Source: Roseibium aggregatum
GTDB lineage: Bacteria > Pseudomonadota > Alphaproteobacteria > Rhizobiales > Stappiaceae
Length of the DNA stretch: 64,000 nucleotides
Reading direction: 5' to 3'
Assembly (NCBI RefSeq): GCF_017309185.1
Contig: NZ_JAEKJZ010000001.1
Location: forward strand, 2,711,573 to 2,775,572
A model generated the notes under the pieces. It was given only the letters and a program-made list of their open reading frames with translations, made no database searches and was not told the DNA's origin. Made by a program: the position numbers and the translations under genes. Below are positions 8,304 to 17,429 of this stretch, piece by piece (within the stretch, counting starts at the first letter, position 1; every line of letters starts with the position of its first letter).

Positions 8304-10001
8304 TCAGTTCGAATACCACATGGCGAACTCGGCGAACCTGGGAGACGTCCACCACATGCTTTTGCCGTTACTGTAATTGAAATTGCTTGAGCCGGCCTGG
8401 CTCTGCAATAGCGAGGAGACTTCACCGCCCGGCAGGCGCTTGGCCTGATGCGTGTTGGTTTCCGGAACGACCACGGAGACGTGACCCGATCGTCCCTCCA
8501 CCTTTCGCCGGGCAATGATGATACACACCGCACCGAGATTGGCGAAATCCTGCAACTCGGTCGCTGAAATCGCCCTTCGCCATCCCGATTGCGGTCCGAA
8601 ATCCCGTAGCCAGCGAAACAGGTCGTTGGCCCGCATCTCCCGGATAGTGTCCCCATAACGCGGCACCGGAGTGTTCCCCTTTGCGAACGCCAGAAGCCCC
8701 TTCTCCGACCACCACACGCGCGGCAGATAGACACCGGACAACAAACAGAAGTCGTGAGCATAGATGTTGCAGAAGGTCAGCCCGGAGCGGGGCCAATACC
8801 GCTTGTGTCTGCTGTCGCCGGGATTGAGATAACCGATGATCCTGTCTATGTCGGCGCGCAGCTCGTCCGGTGTCGTACCGGTACGGGTCGGCATGCCGGC
8901 CTCGTTGAGCGAATGGGCGCCGGCGTTCTCGGTTCTTTTTGTAACGCTTCCGACAGCATGCGGCATATAAACAGCGGGGATTTCGAGGTCCAATCCCGGC
9001 TCCTCGATCGGCCCGGGAGGATCTTCCGGTCCTCCGGCCTTGATCAGGTATTTTTGTGAACAGAACCCGCGATAAATTGCGTCATTCAAGGCCGCTTCAA
9101 CCTCTATGAAGCCGTTCACAACCTCCCCGGTGATCGCCCGCACTGGCCAGCCGTCCGGCAACTCAACGAACACATTCCTGGACAGCGGAACGCTGACTTC
9201 CGGCTCGCTCCTCATCCGCAGGTTCGACTCCAGAGTCTCCACCCGCATATGCGGGCCGGTCGCCTTCGGAATATACTCGCGCGTAATGTTGGCCTTGCCC
9301 TCAACCGGCGGCGCGCTCCCGCTCCCTGGATCGGGGAAACTGCGGGCGATGGCCAAATAATCCCGAATATGCTCCCCGTAGTACTTCGTCCCGTCGAAGT
9401 GTCCCTGCCGAAGGCCCTTGTTGGGTCTGAACCTGCCGGTATTGTAGGTGATCGCAAGCGTACAAAACTCGAAGTCGGAGATGCTTTCCGCATTTTCGAG
9501 ATTTCTTTTCTTGAGACAGGATTTCAGCTCACGCACGGCGCGATCGAGCGTGTTTTCAAACGTCTCATATTTCCTGTTCAGGAAATAATCGGGATCTTGC
9601 TTGAAAAACTGCAGGTCCAGTTGGAAGACACCAAACCCGCGGCAGAATTTCTTGGGCCGGTTTTGCGCGAAGCCGAAGCCGGGTACATGTTCAGCCATCT
9701 CCAGCAACGCACGACGCGCAACCTGAAACATTTCGTCGCCGCGCGGATGGGCTGCCAGTTCATCGAAGTTCTTCGGAAATGCCTTGCGGCCCTTGTCGTC
9801 GTCGAGCGTGTCCCCACAGCACAAACGGACGATTTCATCCGCGGACAGCCCTTTCTTGCGCATCGGAGACCAAAGGTACCCCGTTTCCTGGGACGCGATG
9901 GCCACAAGCATGTCCGGATCGAAAACGGTCCCCTGCAAGGCAGGCGCGATCCGGTGCCAGAATGTGGTCTTGAACCACTCGATATCCGCTTTCGATGCCA
10001 T
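8304..10001 (-). CDS. Three-domain cell-wall hydrolase candidate (lysozyme-like, SH3b, CHAP/NlpC-like)
   Basis: A 565-residue protein with no signal peptide. Residues 1-210 look like a lysozyme-type muramidase domain, with Glu39 in ASQETGYLW and a GVFQLDLQFF segment. Residues about 250-320 form an SH3b-like binding domain (SNLRMRSEP, then GFIEVEA). Residues 400-565 contain a Cys-His pair, Cys411 in TFCNIYAHDFC and His507 in RSGHVSVVVPE, in the order seen in CHAP/NlpC-P60 amidases. The domain reading comes from motifs only. Two murein-cutting domains without an export signal suggest an effector or bacteriocin-like toxin delivered by another route, or a lysin from mobile DNA. No immunity gene or phage neighbour is visible. 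Confidence 0.6.
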   Translation of the reverse strand: MASKADIEWFKTTFWHRIAPALQGTVFDPDMLVAIASQETGYLWSPMRKKGLSADEIVRLCCGDTLDDDKGRKAFPKNFDELAAHPRGDEMFQVARRALLEMAEHVPGFGFAQNRPKKFCRGFGVFQLDLQFFKQDPDYFLNRKYETFENTLDRAVRELKSCLKKRNLENAESISDFEFCTLAITYNTGRFRPNKGLRQGHFDGTKYYGEHIRDYLAIARSFPDPGSGSAPPVEGKANITREYIPKATGPHMRVETLESNLRMRSEPEVSVPLSRNVFVELPDGWPVRAITGEVVNGFIEVEAALNDAIYRGFCSQKYLIKAGGPEDPPGPIEEPGLDLEIPAVYMPHAVGSVTKRTENAGAHSLNEAGMPTRTGTTPDELRADIDRIIGYLNPGDSRHKRYWPRSGLTFCNIYAHDFCLLSGVYLPRVWWSEKGLLAFAKGNTPVPRYGDTIREMRANDLFRWLRDFGPQSGWRRAISATELQDFANLGAVCIIIARRKVEGRSGHVSVVVPETNTHQAKRLPGGEVSSLLQSQAGSSNFNYSNGKSMWWTSPRFAEFAMWYSN

Positions 10002-10413
10002 CGTCTCCCCCCGACCGACTGAAAGAACCTGAATTATGAGTATGGCTTTATGCTCGTTTGCACCTTTTGCTTTCGCGTACGGGCCTTTGACCGGCCGAAC
10101 GCTGGCGGTTCCGGCTTCTCAAACGTGTTCGCGAGTGTTTTGCACCCTTGAAAACATATCGGGCGCTGCCGGATAGCTGCGGCTCGACAAGCGCAACGGC
10201 AGGGTAAAACTCAATGATCGCAAGACGCATACTACGTTGCGTAATCTTAAATTTACAATCTAATTTTGGACGCGAAACTGTTAAGCCTGTCTTCTAATTG
10301 CTTTTCGAAGACGACGGGGTGGACCTGGGCGGCCCATCCCCTTCATCACCCAAGCTTGTGCAAAGAACTATTTCGCACCAGGTGCCGCAGTTTCTGGGGA
10401 ACGGCAGGCTAAT
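10002..10413. other. Intergenic region, 412 bases, promoter side of the cell-wall hydrolase
   Basis: There is no convincing gene here. The stretch about 10231-10310 is notably AT-richer than its surroundings and would suit a promoter for the minus-strand hydrolase at 10001. A 60-codon minus-strand reading frame at 10048-10230 is arginine-rich, with no ribosome site, and looks spurious. Confidence 0.4.
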
Positions 10414-11496
10414 CTAATCGACTGTTTTCGCCGTCAGCAAATCGGCATTGTCATTGCCCGCCGGCGCATCCGGTGACGCCGGGGATTGCCCGTCCGGCGC
10501 GGCCTGAATGTAGAACTTCACCCCCTTCATCACGATGTAAGGCTTGCCATCCGCATCGACATGGATCTTCGGGTCCCCTGCCTGGTCCGTCGAAGCCGCA
10601 GGCGTCTCGGCGGTCTGGGACGCCGTCACTGTCGGGGCTGCGGCATCATTCGTCGAAACGGTATCGTCCTCGTCAGGAATGTCTTCGGCCCTGGCTTCGG
10701 TTGTCTCGCCTCCCTGGTCGGTATTTTCCCAGTCGAACACGGACTCCGGAGCCTGTTCCGGCTCTGCGGCACCAATCGTGTCCTGAAAGTCCGGCTCGAC
10801 GGCCGAGGCCGGAAGCGAAGCCACGGGAGGATTGGGCTGCGTCCCGCCAAGTGGCGTTGCCCAGGCCGGTTGTGCATTGGACGCCACCGCAACCGAATCA
10901 TGCGCCGACGCCAACAGCGCCTGGGACTGGTCCGGGGTCAGTTGCCCCGTCGGGACGTAATTGTTGCGGAACTGGTATTGCTGAATCGCATTTTGGGTTT
11001 TTCGTCCCGGCCTGCCGTCGAACGACCCGGCATCGAAGCCGTTCAGGTAGAGCGACGCCTGGACGTGGCGCCAGTAGGTCCGATCGCCGTAAGTCGACGG
11101 CATCGTGACCATCATGGCCCTTGCGCTTAGAAGCCGGCGTTCGCTGGCGGTAAGGGTCGCGTCCGGTACTTCGCCGTATGTCTGCTGATAGGCAACAAGC
11201 GCGGCGTTGGTTTGAGCACCCGGCCGGCCGTCCAGCGGGCCCGGGTCAAATCCGAGCGTGGCGAGATCTCTTTGCAGCGCCAGACCGGATCCGCTTTGCC
11301 GGTAACTGCCACGGCGGTGGCCGCCTCGATGGCCCCGGTTCTTGGCGAGCTGGCTTCCGACAATCGCACCCGCGGCAAAGCCGACAATACCACCGGCAAT
11401 CGCCGCTCCGCCGCTTCCTGCGTGAGCCGGCTTGGACGTCAGGGCCGCAGCGGACACCATTCCAAGAATTGCGACGGATGCGATAAACTTTTTCAT
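10414..11496 (-). CDS. Secreted protein with two peptidoglycan-binding domains and a glycine zipper
   Basis: A 360-residue protein with a signal peptide (MKKFIASVAILGMVSAAALTS, cleavage near AHA). A glycine-zipper stretch follows (AAIAGGIVGFAAGAIVGSQLA, broken here only by my description). Two PG_binding_1-type repeats come next: ALQRDLATLGFDPGPLDGRPG and HVQASLYLNGFDAGSFDGRPG. The C-terminal 170 residues are acidic and proline/alanine-rich, likely disordered. It probably anchors at the cell wall or outer membrane. I chose ATG 11496 because GGGAT precedes it and the signal peptide then starts with MKK. The upstream in-frame codon at 11514 lacks a ribosome site. Confidence 0.75.
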   Translation of the reverse strand: MKKFIASVAILGMVSAAALTSKPAHAGSGGAAIAGGIVGFAAGAIVGSQLAKNRGHRGGHRRGSYRQSGSGLALQRDLATLGFDPGPLDGRPGAQTNAALVAYQQTYGEVPDATLTASERRLLSARAMMVTMPSTYGDRTYWRHVQASLYLNGFDAGSFDGRPGRKTQNAIQQYQFRNNYVPTGQLTPDQSQALLASAHDSVAVASNAQPAWATPLGGTQPNPPVASLPASAVEPDFQDTIGAAEPEQAPESVFDWENTDQGGETTEARAEDIPDEDDTVSTNDAAAPTVTASQTAETPAASTDQAGDPKIHVDADGKPYIVMKGVKFYIQAAPDGQSPASPDAPAGNDNADLLTAKTVD

Positions 11497-11856
11497 GTTC
11501 GAAATCCCGCACATTGAAAGACGATAAATTCATTTCAGGCAAGAATGGACAGGACGACGCGAAAAAACAACCTGGCCTGCTTCCCGCACGTCATCGGATC
11601 GTGCCTGCTATCCTGATATCATACTCTCGGCCACCGCTCGACAAAGTCTGATCGGACGTGACCGTTGCGTGTCATTCTAGAAATCCGGCGAAGGCTTAAT
11701 TAAGACCCCTTTTGGGCCTCTTCGCGGCAACCATCGCCCCTCGACCGGTTCGAAGATTCCGAAAAGCGATGAAAATTGGTGCCTACACCAAGGGAAATGA
11801 GAGAAAGAACTCGTCTTTCAGGATCTGCGCCCCAAGACCCGGACCCGTGAAGGTCT
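11497..11856. other. Intergenic region, 360 bases
   Basis: This lies upstream of the peptidoglycan-binding protein and downstream of the DUF2336 gene, both on the minus strand. It contains a perfect 10-base palindrome, CTTAATTAAG (11694-11703), and otherwise no recognisable gene or terminator. Confidence 0.35.
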
Positions 11857-13008
11857 TCAGGCGGCTGCGGTGATCCGCAAGCCGCTGTTCCTCGCCAGAA
11901 GACGGGCTTCCAGGCGGGCAACATCGATGGCGAAGCGACGGAGGAACGCGGTCACATCGCCGTCTGCCCCCAGGGCGCCGTCCTGCATTTCCTCAAGCAG
12001 CGTCTCCGTGAGCGCGCGTGCTTCGTCGAGCGCGAGGTCGTAGGTGAAATCCGCCTCCGCCTGACGGGCAATATCGATGGCCAGCAAAAACGCCTGATGC
12101 GCGCGCAGCGGCAGCCCCGCCTTGCGCAAAATAGCCTGAAGGGCCGACCGGCGCACCGTCACAAGCAATTTGCACAGGCGCGGCAGGGGCACCTGTCCGA
12201 GATTGGCAAGGGCGGCAGCGAAAAAGCGCAGGCGGCCGCAGCACACCGCACGCAGCAGCAGGCGCGTGGTCAGCTTGCCGTCGAGGCGAAGGTGCTCCAC
12301 AAACTCCGGCAGATCGTCCGTTCCGGCTTCAAGGGCAAGACGGAGAACGACCTTGTCCTCCGCATCGCTCAAGAATGTGTGCCGCTGGTTTTCAGGCACC
12401 CGCTCCAGAACGATCGGGTGATCGTCCAGGTTCTCGGCCAGGCGCATCAGCAACTCGTACCGCATGGTCAGCGGAAGATCCCGGGTCTTGAGAAGCTGGT
12501 CGCAGATATCGGGCCGGTTCTCGAACCGTTGCGCGAGACGGAGCAACGAGGATTGCAGAACCTGTGCGCCGGCGTTGTTCAAGAGCGTACGACAGGCCGC
12601 CTCGCTCCCAACTTCGCAGATCGCCGCGCTCAGGGAGGCCGACAGACCTCCCCTGCCCGCAATCGCGCACTGAACTGCGTCGCTGCCCTCGGCGAAAAGA
12701 TCAACGAGTTCGGCTTCCGTCAGGATTGGCGACGTCTTCAGAACCGGAACCGCGACTTCGTCGGCATCGTTCGCCAGACAGCGGATGACGAGGCCTGGGG
12801 CATGCCGGCTCGGCGCCAGGATCTTCGCGATCGCCTTCCGGAGCGCCCTGCTTGGATCGTCCAGGAGAACTGTCAATGCCGTAGCCATGTCGGTCCGTTC
12901 CCTGCTGCCTGGTTCGGCAGCCAAATAACGCTCGGCAAGCTTGCACGCGGTCTCGATATCCGGCGCGCGCTCGACCTCACTGTGATGCAAAATGTCGTAT
13001 GCTGTCAT
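11857..13008 (-). CDS. DUF2336 domain protein
   Basis: A 383-residue soluble, helical, leucine/alanine-rich protein that matches the alphaproteobacterial DUF2336 pattern. The diagnostic parts are the HEAT-like N-terminal repeats (ALRKAIAKILAP, VAVPVLKTSPILTEAELVDL) and the C-terminal helical half. The family has no established biochemical activity; some members sit with signalling or cell-envelope genes. ATG 13008 is preferred to a TTG at 13029. It lies 108 bases downstream of the lytic transglycosylase on the same strand, so the two may be co-transcribed. Confidence 0.75.
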   Translation of the reverse strand: MTAYDILHHSEVERAPDIETACKLAERYLAAEPGSRERTDMATALTVLLDDPSRALRKAIAKILAPSRHAPGLVIRCLANDADEVAVPVLKTSPILTEAELVDLFAEGSDAVQCAIAGRGGLSASLSAAICEVGSEAACRTLLNNAGAQVLQSSLLRLAQRFENRPDICDQLLKTRDLPLTMRYELLMRLAENLDDHPIVLERVPENQRHTFLSDAEDKVVLRLALEAGTDDLPEFVEHLRLDGKLTTRLLLRAVCCGRLRFFAAALANLGQVPLPRLCKLLVTVRRSALQAILRKAGLPLRAHQAFLLAIDIARQAEADFTYDLALDEARALTETLLEEMQDGALGADGDVTAFLRRFAIDVARLEARLLARNSGLRITAAA

Positions 13009-13116
13009 GGCGGTAAGCAATCTTTCCAAGTGTCAGGCTGAAGTCTGGCATCAAAGGATTAACGATCGGTTCACCATAATTTTGACAGTATTCGCCGCCC
13101 TCGGCCGCCTGAGGCC

Positions 13117-14406
13117 TCATGCCGGAGGCAGCAGGTCTTTTTGCTCTTCCTCCGCTTTCAGCCTGAGGAACCGGGTCAGGTCCAGTGGCCCTCCCTGGTT
13201 CGCAAGGGCCAGCTCCTGCGCGGCAACCTGATTCGACTTGCCGGAGACGGCGCTAAACAGTGCGGCCTCCTCCACAGCCGCGAAAGCCGATGCAAATCTC
13301 GGATTGACCCCGGCCTGGGAAGACTCTTCGTCGTTGCGGAACAACGCCTCGAACGGATTGGCGGTTTCGGTCGCCTGGAACGCCGACAAAACCCTTGAGG
13401 ACGCGACATTCGATTCGGCCGGGTTGATGGACGCCCGCGCCGGATCCGCGGACACCGCGGCGACGGTTTGTTCCTGGACAAACACCGCGCTCGGAGTTCC
13501 GGCAGCGGTCTCCGCCGCCGCCCCCACCGGCAAGGGTACGGTCGTCTCTGCAAGTTCCAGCGGATTGTTTTCAGGCAAGTCCGGGATGCCCTGGTCGCTT
13601 GCCGCAATCTCAACGGGCCCTGCCGGCTTGCCCCGCAGGGCGAAGGCCGCCGCCGGATCGCCTGCCAGGTGATCGAAGCCCTTCTGGTTGATGAGAGGCT
13701 TGTCCGGCTTGGAACTCGGAAGAACCGCGACATTGGTCAGCTCGCCCGAAGTCCGCAGATCTTTCTTGCCGCCGGCTTCGGCGATCATGGTAACCGCGTC
13801 GTGCTTGGAGACGATGGTCTCGTAGACCTCCTGCATCGACCGTGCCTTGCCGTTCCGGTGATAGAAAATCGGCTTGTTGGCGCGGGCCTGAGCGGAAAAC
13901 ATCTTGTCGGCGCGCATGTCCGGATTGGATTGCGCGGCGTCGATCAGCCTGCTTGCTCCGTTCGCCCCCAGGAAATGCGCCATGTAGAGCTCACCGTCCG
14001 TCGGTTCACGACCGATTTTCCGCTCGAGATAACTGGAGTTTTTCTGCGTGAGCGCACCGGCCATCGTGGACGAGATTTCAGGATCCTTGCGCAAGTCGAG
14101 AATTTCACGCCGCGCCTGTGGATCGCTAACGTAATATTTGCCGCTTTTGGTCTTCGTGATCTGGTCGGAATATTTCTGGAGACCGTGCTCCGGCCCGGCT
14201 TCTTTCAGGGTTTCCAGCCAGGTGGATTCGATAAACTGGAACAATCCGGTCGCACTGGACGTTTTTGCCTTGGCCGCCGGATTGAACGACGACTCCCGCG
14301 CGGCAGTCTTCACCAGGTAGTCGAAGGACGTACCTGTCGATGTACTCGCAGACTGAAACGCAAGCTCGATCCGAGACGCGATCGAGGTAGTGTCAGCAAC
14401 CCGCAT
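13117..14406 (-). CDS. Lytic transglycosylase (SLT domain) protein
   Basis: A 429-residue protein. Its N-terminal 200 residues form an SLT-type lysozyme fold, with the catalytic glutamate in AARESSFNP and the conserved SSATGLFQFIESTW and YMAHFLGANGA motifs. It cleaves the glycan strands of murein. There is no signal peptide. The remaining 220 residues are low-complexity and alanine-rich. Similar unsecreted SLT proteins in Alphaproteobacteria are flagellum-linked and exported by the flagellar apparatus, but that is inference here. An exact CtrA-type box lies 58-72 bases upstream of the start. Confidence 0.85.
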   Translation of the reverse strand: MRVADTTSIASRIELAFQSASTSTGTSFDYLVKTAARESSFNPAAKAKTSSATGLFQFIESTWLETLKEAGPEHGLQKYSDQITKTKSGKYYVSDPQARREILDLRKDPEISSTMAGALTQKNSSYLERKIGREPTDGELYMAHFLGANGASRLIDAAQSNPDMRADKMFSAQARANKPIFYHRNGKARSMQEVYETIVSKHDAVTMIAEAGGKKDLRTSGELTNVAVLPSSKPDKPLINQKGFDHLAGDPAAAFALRGKPAGPVEIAASDQGIPDLPENNPLELAETTVPLPVGAAAETAAGTPSAVFVQEQTVAAVSADPARASINPAESNVASSRVLSAFQATETANPFEALFRNDEESSQAGVNPRFASAFAAVEEAALFSAVSGKSNQVAAQELALANQGGPLDLTRFLRLKAEEEQKDLLPPA

Positions 14407-14738
14407 GACGCTGTCTCCTCGACGAAACTGGTTATGACTTTCTTAACTTTCGCGCCCCAATGGTTAACAAATCCTTAACAAGGCACGGTTAACTTGTATC
14501 GGCATAACAGGCGGCTGGTTTTTTCTAAGAATCTGCGAACATTTACGGACGGACAAAGCCGGTTTTGTTGATATCCGCCATGTTCCGTCGTTTTTTTCTG
14601 GAAAAGAAAACTTTCCAATGGACGAAAGAACGCCGCAAAATAAGCCGATTCTTTTGGCCCGGCAAACAGAAATGAGAAACAGATGTTACAGTCCAGGCAC
14701 CGGCTCTACCGGCGCCCGTCTGCGTTTTTCCTTCGTGT
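14407..14738. other. Intergenic region, 332 bases, promoter of the lytic transglycosylase
   Basis: An AT-rich stretch rich in TTAAC words (14440-14500) lies next to the transglycosylase start and includes a CtrA-type site. The distal half lies beyond the stop of the flavin reductase gene. No gene is visible; a 78-codon minus-strand frame at 14543-14779 overlaps the flavin reductase and has no support. Confidence 0.4.
14464..14478. promoter_or_regulatory. CtrA-type binding site (TTAA-N7-TTAA)
   Basis: The sequence TTAACAAATCCTTAA matches the full CtrA consensus exactly, 58-72 bases upstream of the lytic transglycosylase start codon. CtrA is the alphaproteobacterial response regulator that controls motility, envelope and cell-cycle genes. 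Its role here is inferred. Confidence 0.6.
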
Positions 14739-15341
14739 TCAGGCCTTCGGACGGCCCATCTCGAAGACCTCGGTGACAACCGCGTAATCCATGTACCCCA
14801 ATCTGGAAAGCGGTTTGTAAACGGTCACATCGACCCGTCCGTCAACGATGATGCTGTCGTCGATGTGAACACCGACAACCTGACCGAAAATCACGTAATT
14901 GTCGGTTTCATCGCCCTTCAGGGTTTTCAGTCTGAGCGTTTGGAGGTGCTTGCACTCCAGCGCAGTCACGGCTTTGGCAACACGCGGCACTTTCACAAGC
15001 CGGGACGGCGCCATCTCCAGACCGGCCAATTCGAACTCGGATTCGCCGCTTGGAACCGCTGCGGAGGACTGATTCATTTCGTCCTTCAGGCTGTAACTGG
15101 CCATGTTGCAGACGAATTCACCGGTCGCATCGATGTTCGCGGCGCTGTCCTTGTACCCGGAGGATGAAAACATCACCACGGGAGGCCGGTCGGCCACACA
15201 GTTAAAGAAGCTGTAGGGCGCGAGATTTGGACGGCCTTCCCTGTCGACGGAGGAAATCCAGCCAATCGGCCGCGGAGCCACGATCGCCTTGAAAGGATTG
15301 TGCGGCAGTCCGTGGTCGTTTGTCTCGGTTTCGTAAAACAT
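14739..15341 (-). CDS. Flavin reductase family protein (FMN-binding split barrel)
   Basis: A 200-residue cytosolic protein of the flavin-reductase-like split-barrel family. The family motifs visible are the N-terminal NPFKAIVAPRPIGWISSVD, NLAPYSFFNCVADRPPVV and FVCNMAS. Members bind FMN and either reduce flavins or act as flavin-linked oxidoreductases. Its start codon lies 3 bases after the nitroreductase stop on the same strand, so the two flavoproteins form an operon. No specific substrate can be inferred. Confidence 0.88.
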   Translation of the reverse strand: MFYETETNDHGLPHNPFKAIVAPRPIGWISSVDREGRPNLAPYSFFNCVADRPPVVMFSSSGYKDSAANIDATGEFVCNMASYSLKDEMNQSSAAVPSGESEFELAGLEMAPSRLVKVPRVAKAVTALECKHLQTLRLKTLKGDETDNYVIFGQVVGVHIDDSIIVDGRVDVTVYKPLSRLGYMDYAVVTEVFEMGRPKA

Positions 15342-15344
15342 GGT

Positions 15345-15941
15345 TCAATCGGTCTCTTTCCAGTTCGAAATCAGGTCTGAAAGGTCGGGACGGGGACGCT
15401 CGACCGGAGGCTGAGTCGGCGTTCCGATCTGTATAAATCCTGCGAAACGTTCGCCGTCTCGCGCCCCAAGGCAGCGGGCCGCCTCCTCATCGAAGCTGTA
15501 CCATTCCGTCAGCCACTGGGAAGCGAAACCGGAAGCGGCCGCCGCCGTAACCAGGTTCATGCAGACGGCGCCGGCCGAAAGCTGCTGTTCCCAGAGCGGA
15601 ATTTTGGGATGTTCGGCGGCCTTGCTGACAACCCCGACCACAAGAGGCGCCCGCGTGAAGCGGGTAAGTTCCTTTTGGCGCTGTTCCGTCCCGAGTGGAC
15701 CGAATCTTTGTTCGGCGATCGCGCTCAGCCGTTCTCCGACCCTGCTTCCCTCCTGCGACCGGTAGACGATGAAACGCCAGGGCGCCAGTTTTCCATGGTC
15801 CGGCACGCGGGCCGCAATGGTCAGAATGTCACGCAACTCTTCTTCAGTGGGACCGGGACCGGTCATGGTCGCCGATGGGTGAGACCGCCGCCTACGCAGA
15901 AATTCCAGCGTTTGCGGAGACCGGTGGATGACCGTAGGCAT
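15345..15941 (-). CDS. Nitroreductase family protein
   Basis: A 198-residue FMN/NAD(P)H-dependent nitroreductase-fold enzyme. It has the N-terminal arginine-rich RRRRSHP motif, APWRFIVYRS, the dimer-interface stretch AGAVCMNLVTAAAASGF and the C-terminal GFIQIGTP motif. The size and motifs resemble the compact YdjA-type group. It is the first gene of a two-gene operon with the flavin reductase. The start region upstream is AT-rich (TTGTAACAATCTAGT). Confidence 0.9.
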   Translation of the reverse strand: MPTVIHRSPQTLEFLRRRRSHPSATMTGPGPTEEELRDILTIAARVPDHGKLAPWRFIVYRSQEGSRVGERLSAIAEQRFGPLGTEQRQKELTRFTRAPLVVGVVSKAAEHPKIPLWEQQLSAGAVCMNLVTAAAASGFASQWLTEWYSFDEEAARCLGARDGERFAGFIQIGTPTQPPVERPRPDLSDLISNWKETD

Positions 15942-16227
15942 GCGCGGCTCCCGATAATTAGTTTCATTTGTAACAATCTAGTAGACGATTGGCGAAATTT
16001 GTCAACTCATTGTCCAAAGGTCTTGAATTTGCCCGATTTTAAGTCCCTTTAGATTGCTGCGGCAAACGGATTCCAGAGATTTGTACTGCGCGTTTCCAGC
16101 CGCCCGGGCAGTTCAGTCGAGACACGTCCGTCTCATGTTGCTGCAATCGGAAAGGATGCGGTCTTCGATTGGAATAGAGCCTAAAAGACTGTAGAATCGA
16201 ACGCATTAAATTTGTAATGAAGTGGGC

Positions 16228-17322
16228 ATGTTGAATTCAGTGACTGTTTCGAGCCGTACGGCCTTTTCCCGTTTCGTCAGAAGCACTGCCGTCGCGATCC
16301 TCGTGTCGATGCCCGGAATTGTCGCTCCGGCTGCGCCCGGTTACGCGCAAGATACCGAAATTCCGATGCCCCCGGCAGCGAAGCCCGATCCGAACGCTCC
16401 AAGCGCCGCGCCTGAGAACCCGATCGTCAACCTTCTGGACCGGGAACCTGAACCTCTGTTCTCGGACACGCTGGTTCCCTACGCGCCGGCCCGTTCGCTG
16501 GCCACGGGGATCGAAGGCGGCCTGCAGCAGGGCGCTCTATACCTTCTGGCCCGGCTCTCCCCCGACAACGAGCCTTTGAACGACGGTCTGACCTGGCGGA
16601 TCTACTCGGAAACAACAAACGAGAACGGGCGCCTGCAACTGGTCGCCACCTCCCATGGCGGCGATGCGGAGTTTCGTCTCGATCCGGGCACCTATCTGAT
16701 CCACACCGCCTACGGGTACGCGCAAGCGACCAACCGGATCCGGATCGGCAAGGAGGTCGAATCCAAGATGGTGACCCTGAACGCGGGCGGCATCAAGTTC
16801 GGCGCCGCTCTCAAGGACGGCGACACCCTCGACGGCAAACCCATTTCCTTCGAAATCTACGGCATGAACTTCAACCAGCGCGGCGAACGGGAAGTGATCG
16901 CCAGCGATATCAAGCCGGGCTCGATCGTCCGGCTGAATGCCGACACCTACCACGTCGTCAGCCGCTACGGCGATGTGAACGCGGTGATCCGCGCCGATAT
17001 TCAGGTCCTGCCCGGCAAGCTGACGGAAGCCACGATCTTCCACAAGGCCGCCGACATTACATTGAAACTGGTCAATGAACGCGGTGGAGAGGCCATCGCC
17101 AACACGACATGGTCGGTTCTCAGCCCTGGCGGCGACACCGTGGTGGAAGCCAGCGGCGCGTTTCCGGACTTCGTTCTGGCCGCGGGAGAATACGAGGCGA
17201 TTGCACGCAACAACGGCCGGATCTATTTGCACACATTCGACGTGACGCCTGGAGAGGACCGAGAAGTCGAGGTGGTCACCTCCGTTAGCGAACTTCTCGC
17301 AAGTGACACCGCCAAAAACTGA
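16228..17322 (+). CDS. Secreted protein of unknown function with beta-sandwich repeats
   Basis: A 364-residue protein that I do not recognise. A long signal peptide (hydrophobic VAILVSMPGIVAPAAPG, cleavage near YAQ) is followed by a proline-rich linker and about 260 residues. These read as three carboxypeptidase-regulatory or Ig-like beta-sandwich units, with recurring phrases such as DPGTYLIHTAYGYA, NADTYHVVSRYGD and AAGEYEAIARNNG. It is probably periplasmic. GTG 16222 is 2 codons upstream and equally possible. It stands alone on its strand and converges with the acyltransferase gene. Confidence 0.7.
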   Translation: MLNSVTVSSRTAFSRFVRSTAVAILVSMPGIVAPAAPGYAQDTEIPMPPAAKPDPNAPSAAPENPIVNLLDREPEPLFSDTLVPYAPARSLATGIEGGLQQGALYLLARLSPDNEPLNDGLTWRIYSETTNENGRLQLVATSHGGDAEFRLDPGTYLIHTAYGYAQATNRIRIGKEVESKMVTLNAGGIKFGAALKDGDTLDGKPISFEIYGMNFNQRGEREVIASDIKPGSIVRLNADTYHVVSRYGDVNAVIRADIQVLPGKLTEATIFHKAADITLKLVNERGGEAIANTTWSVLSPGGDTVVEASGAFPDFVLAAGEYEAIARNNGRIYLHTFDVTPGEDREVEVVTSVSELLASDTAKN

Positions 17323-17429
17323 CGGCAAACGGGCTGCCCGCGAAGTCGGTCTACAACCGCGTCACGCCGTGCTCTTCGTCGCTTCGGAAAAGCCCTTGCG
17401 ACACGATCATTGAGAGACCATTTCGACGT

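Noticed and set aside
13059..13073. A fourth CtrA-type box upstream of the DUF2336 gene
   Set aside because: The second half reads TTCA, so only 7 of 8 consensus bases match. It is too weak to list alongside the exact sites.
14543..14779. A 78-codon minus-strand frame
   Set aside because: It overlaps the end of the flavin reductase gene and has no supporting signal.
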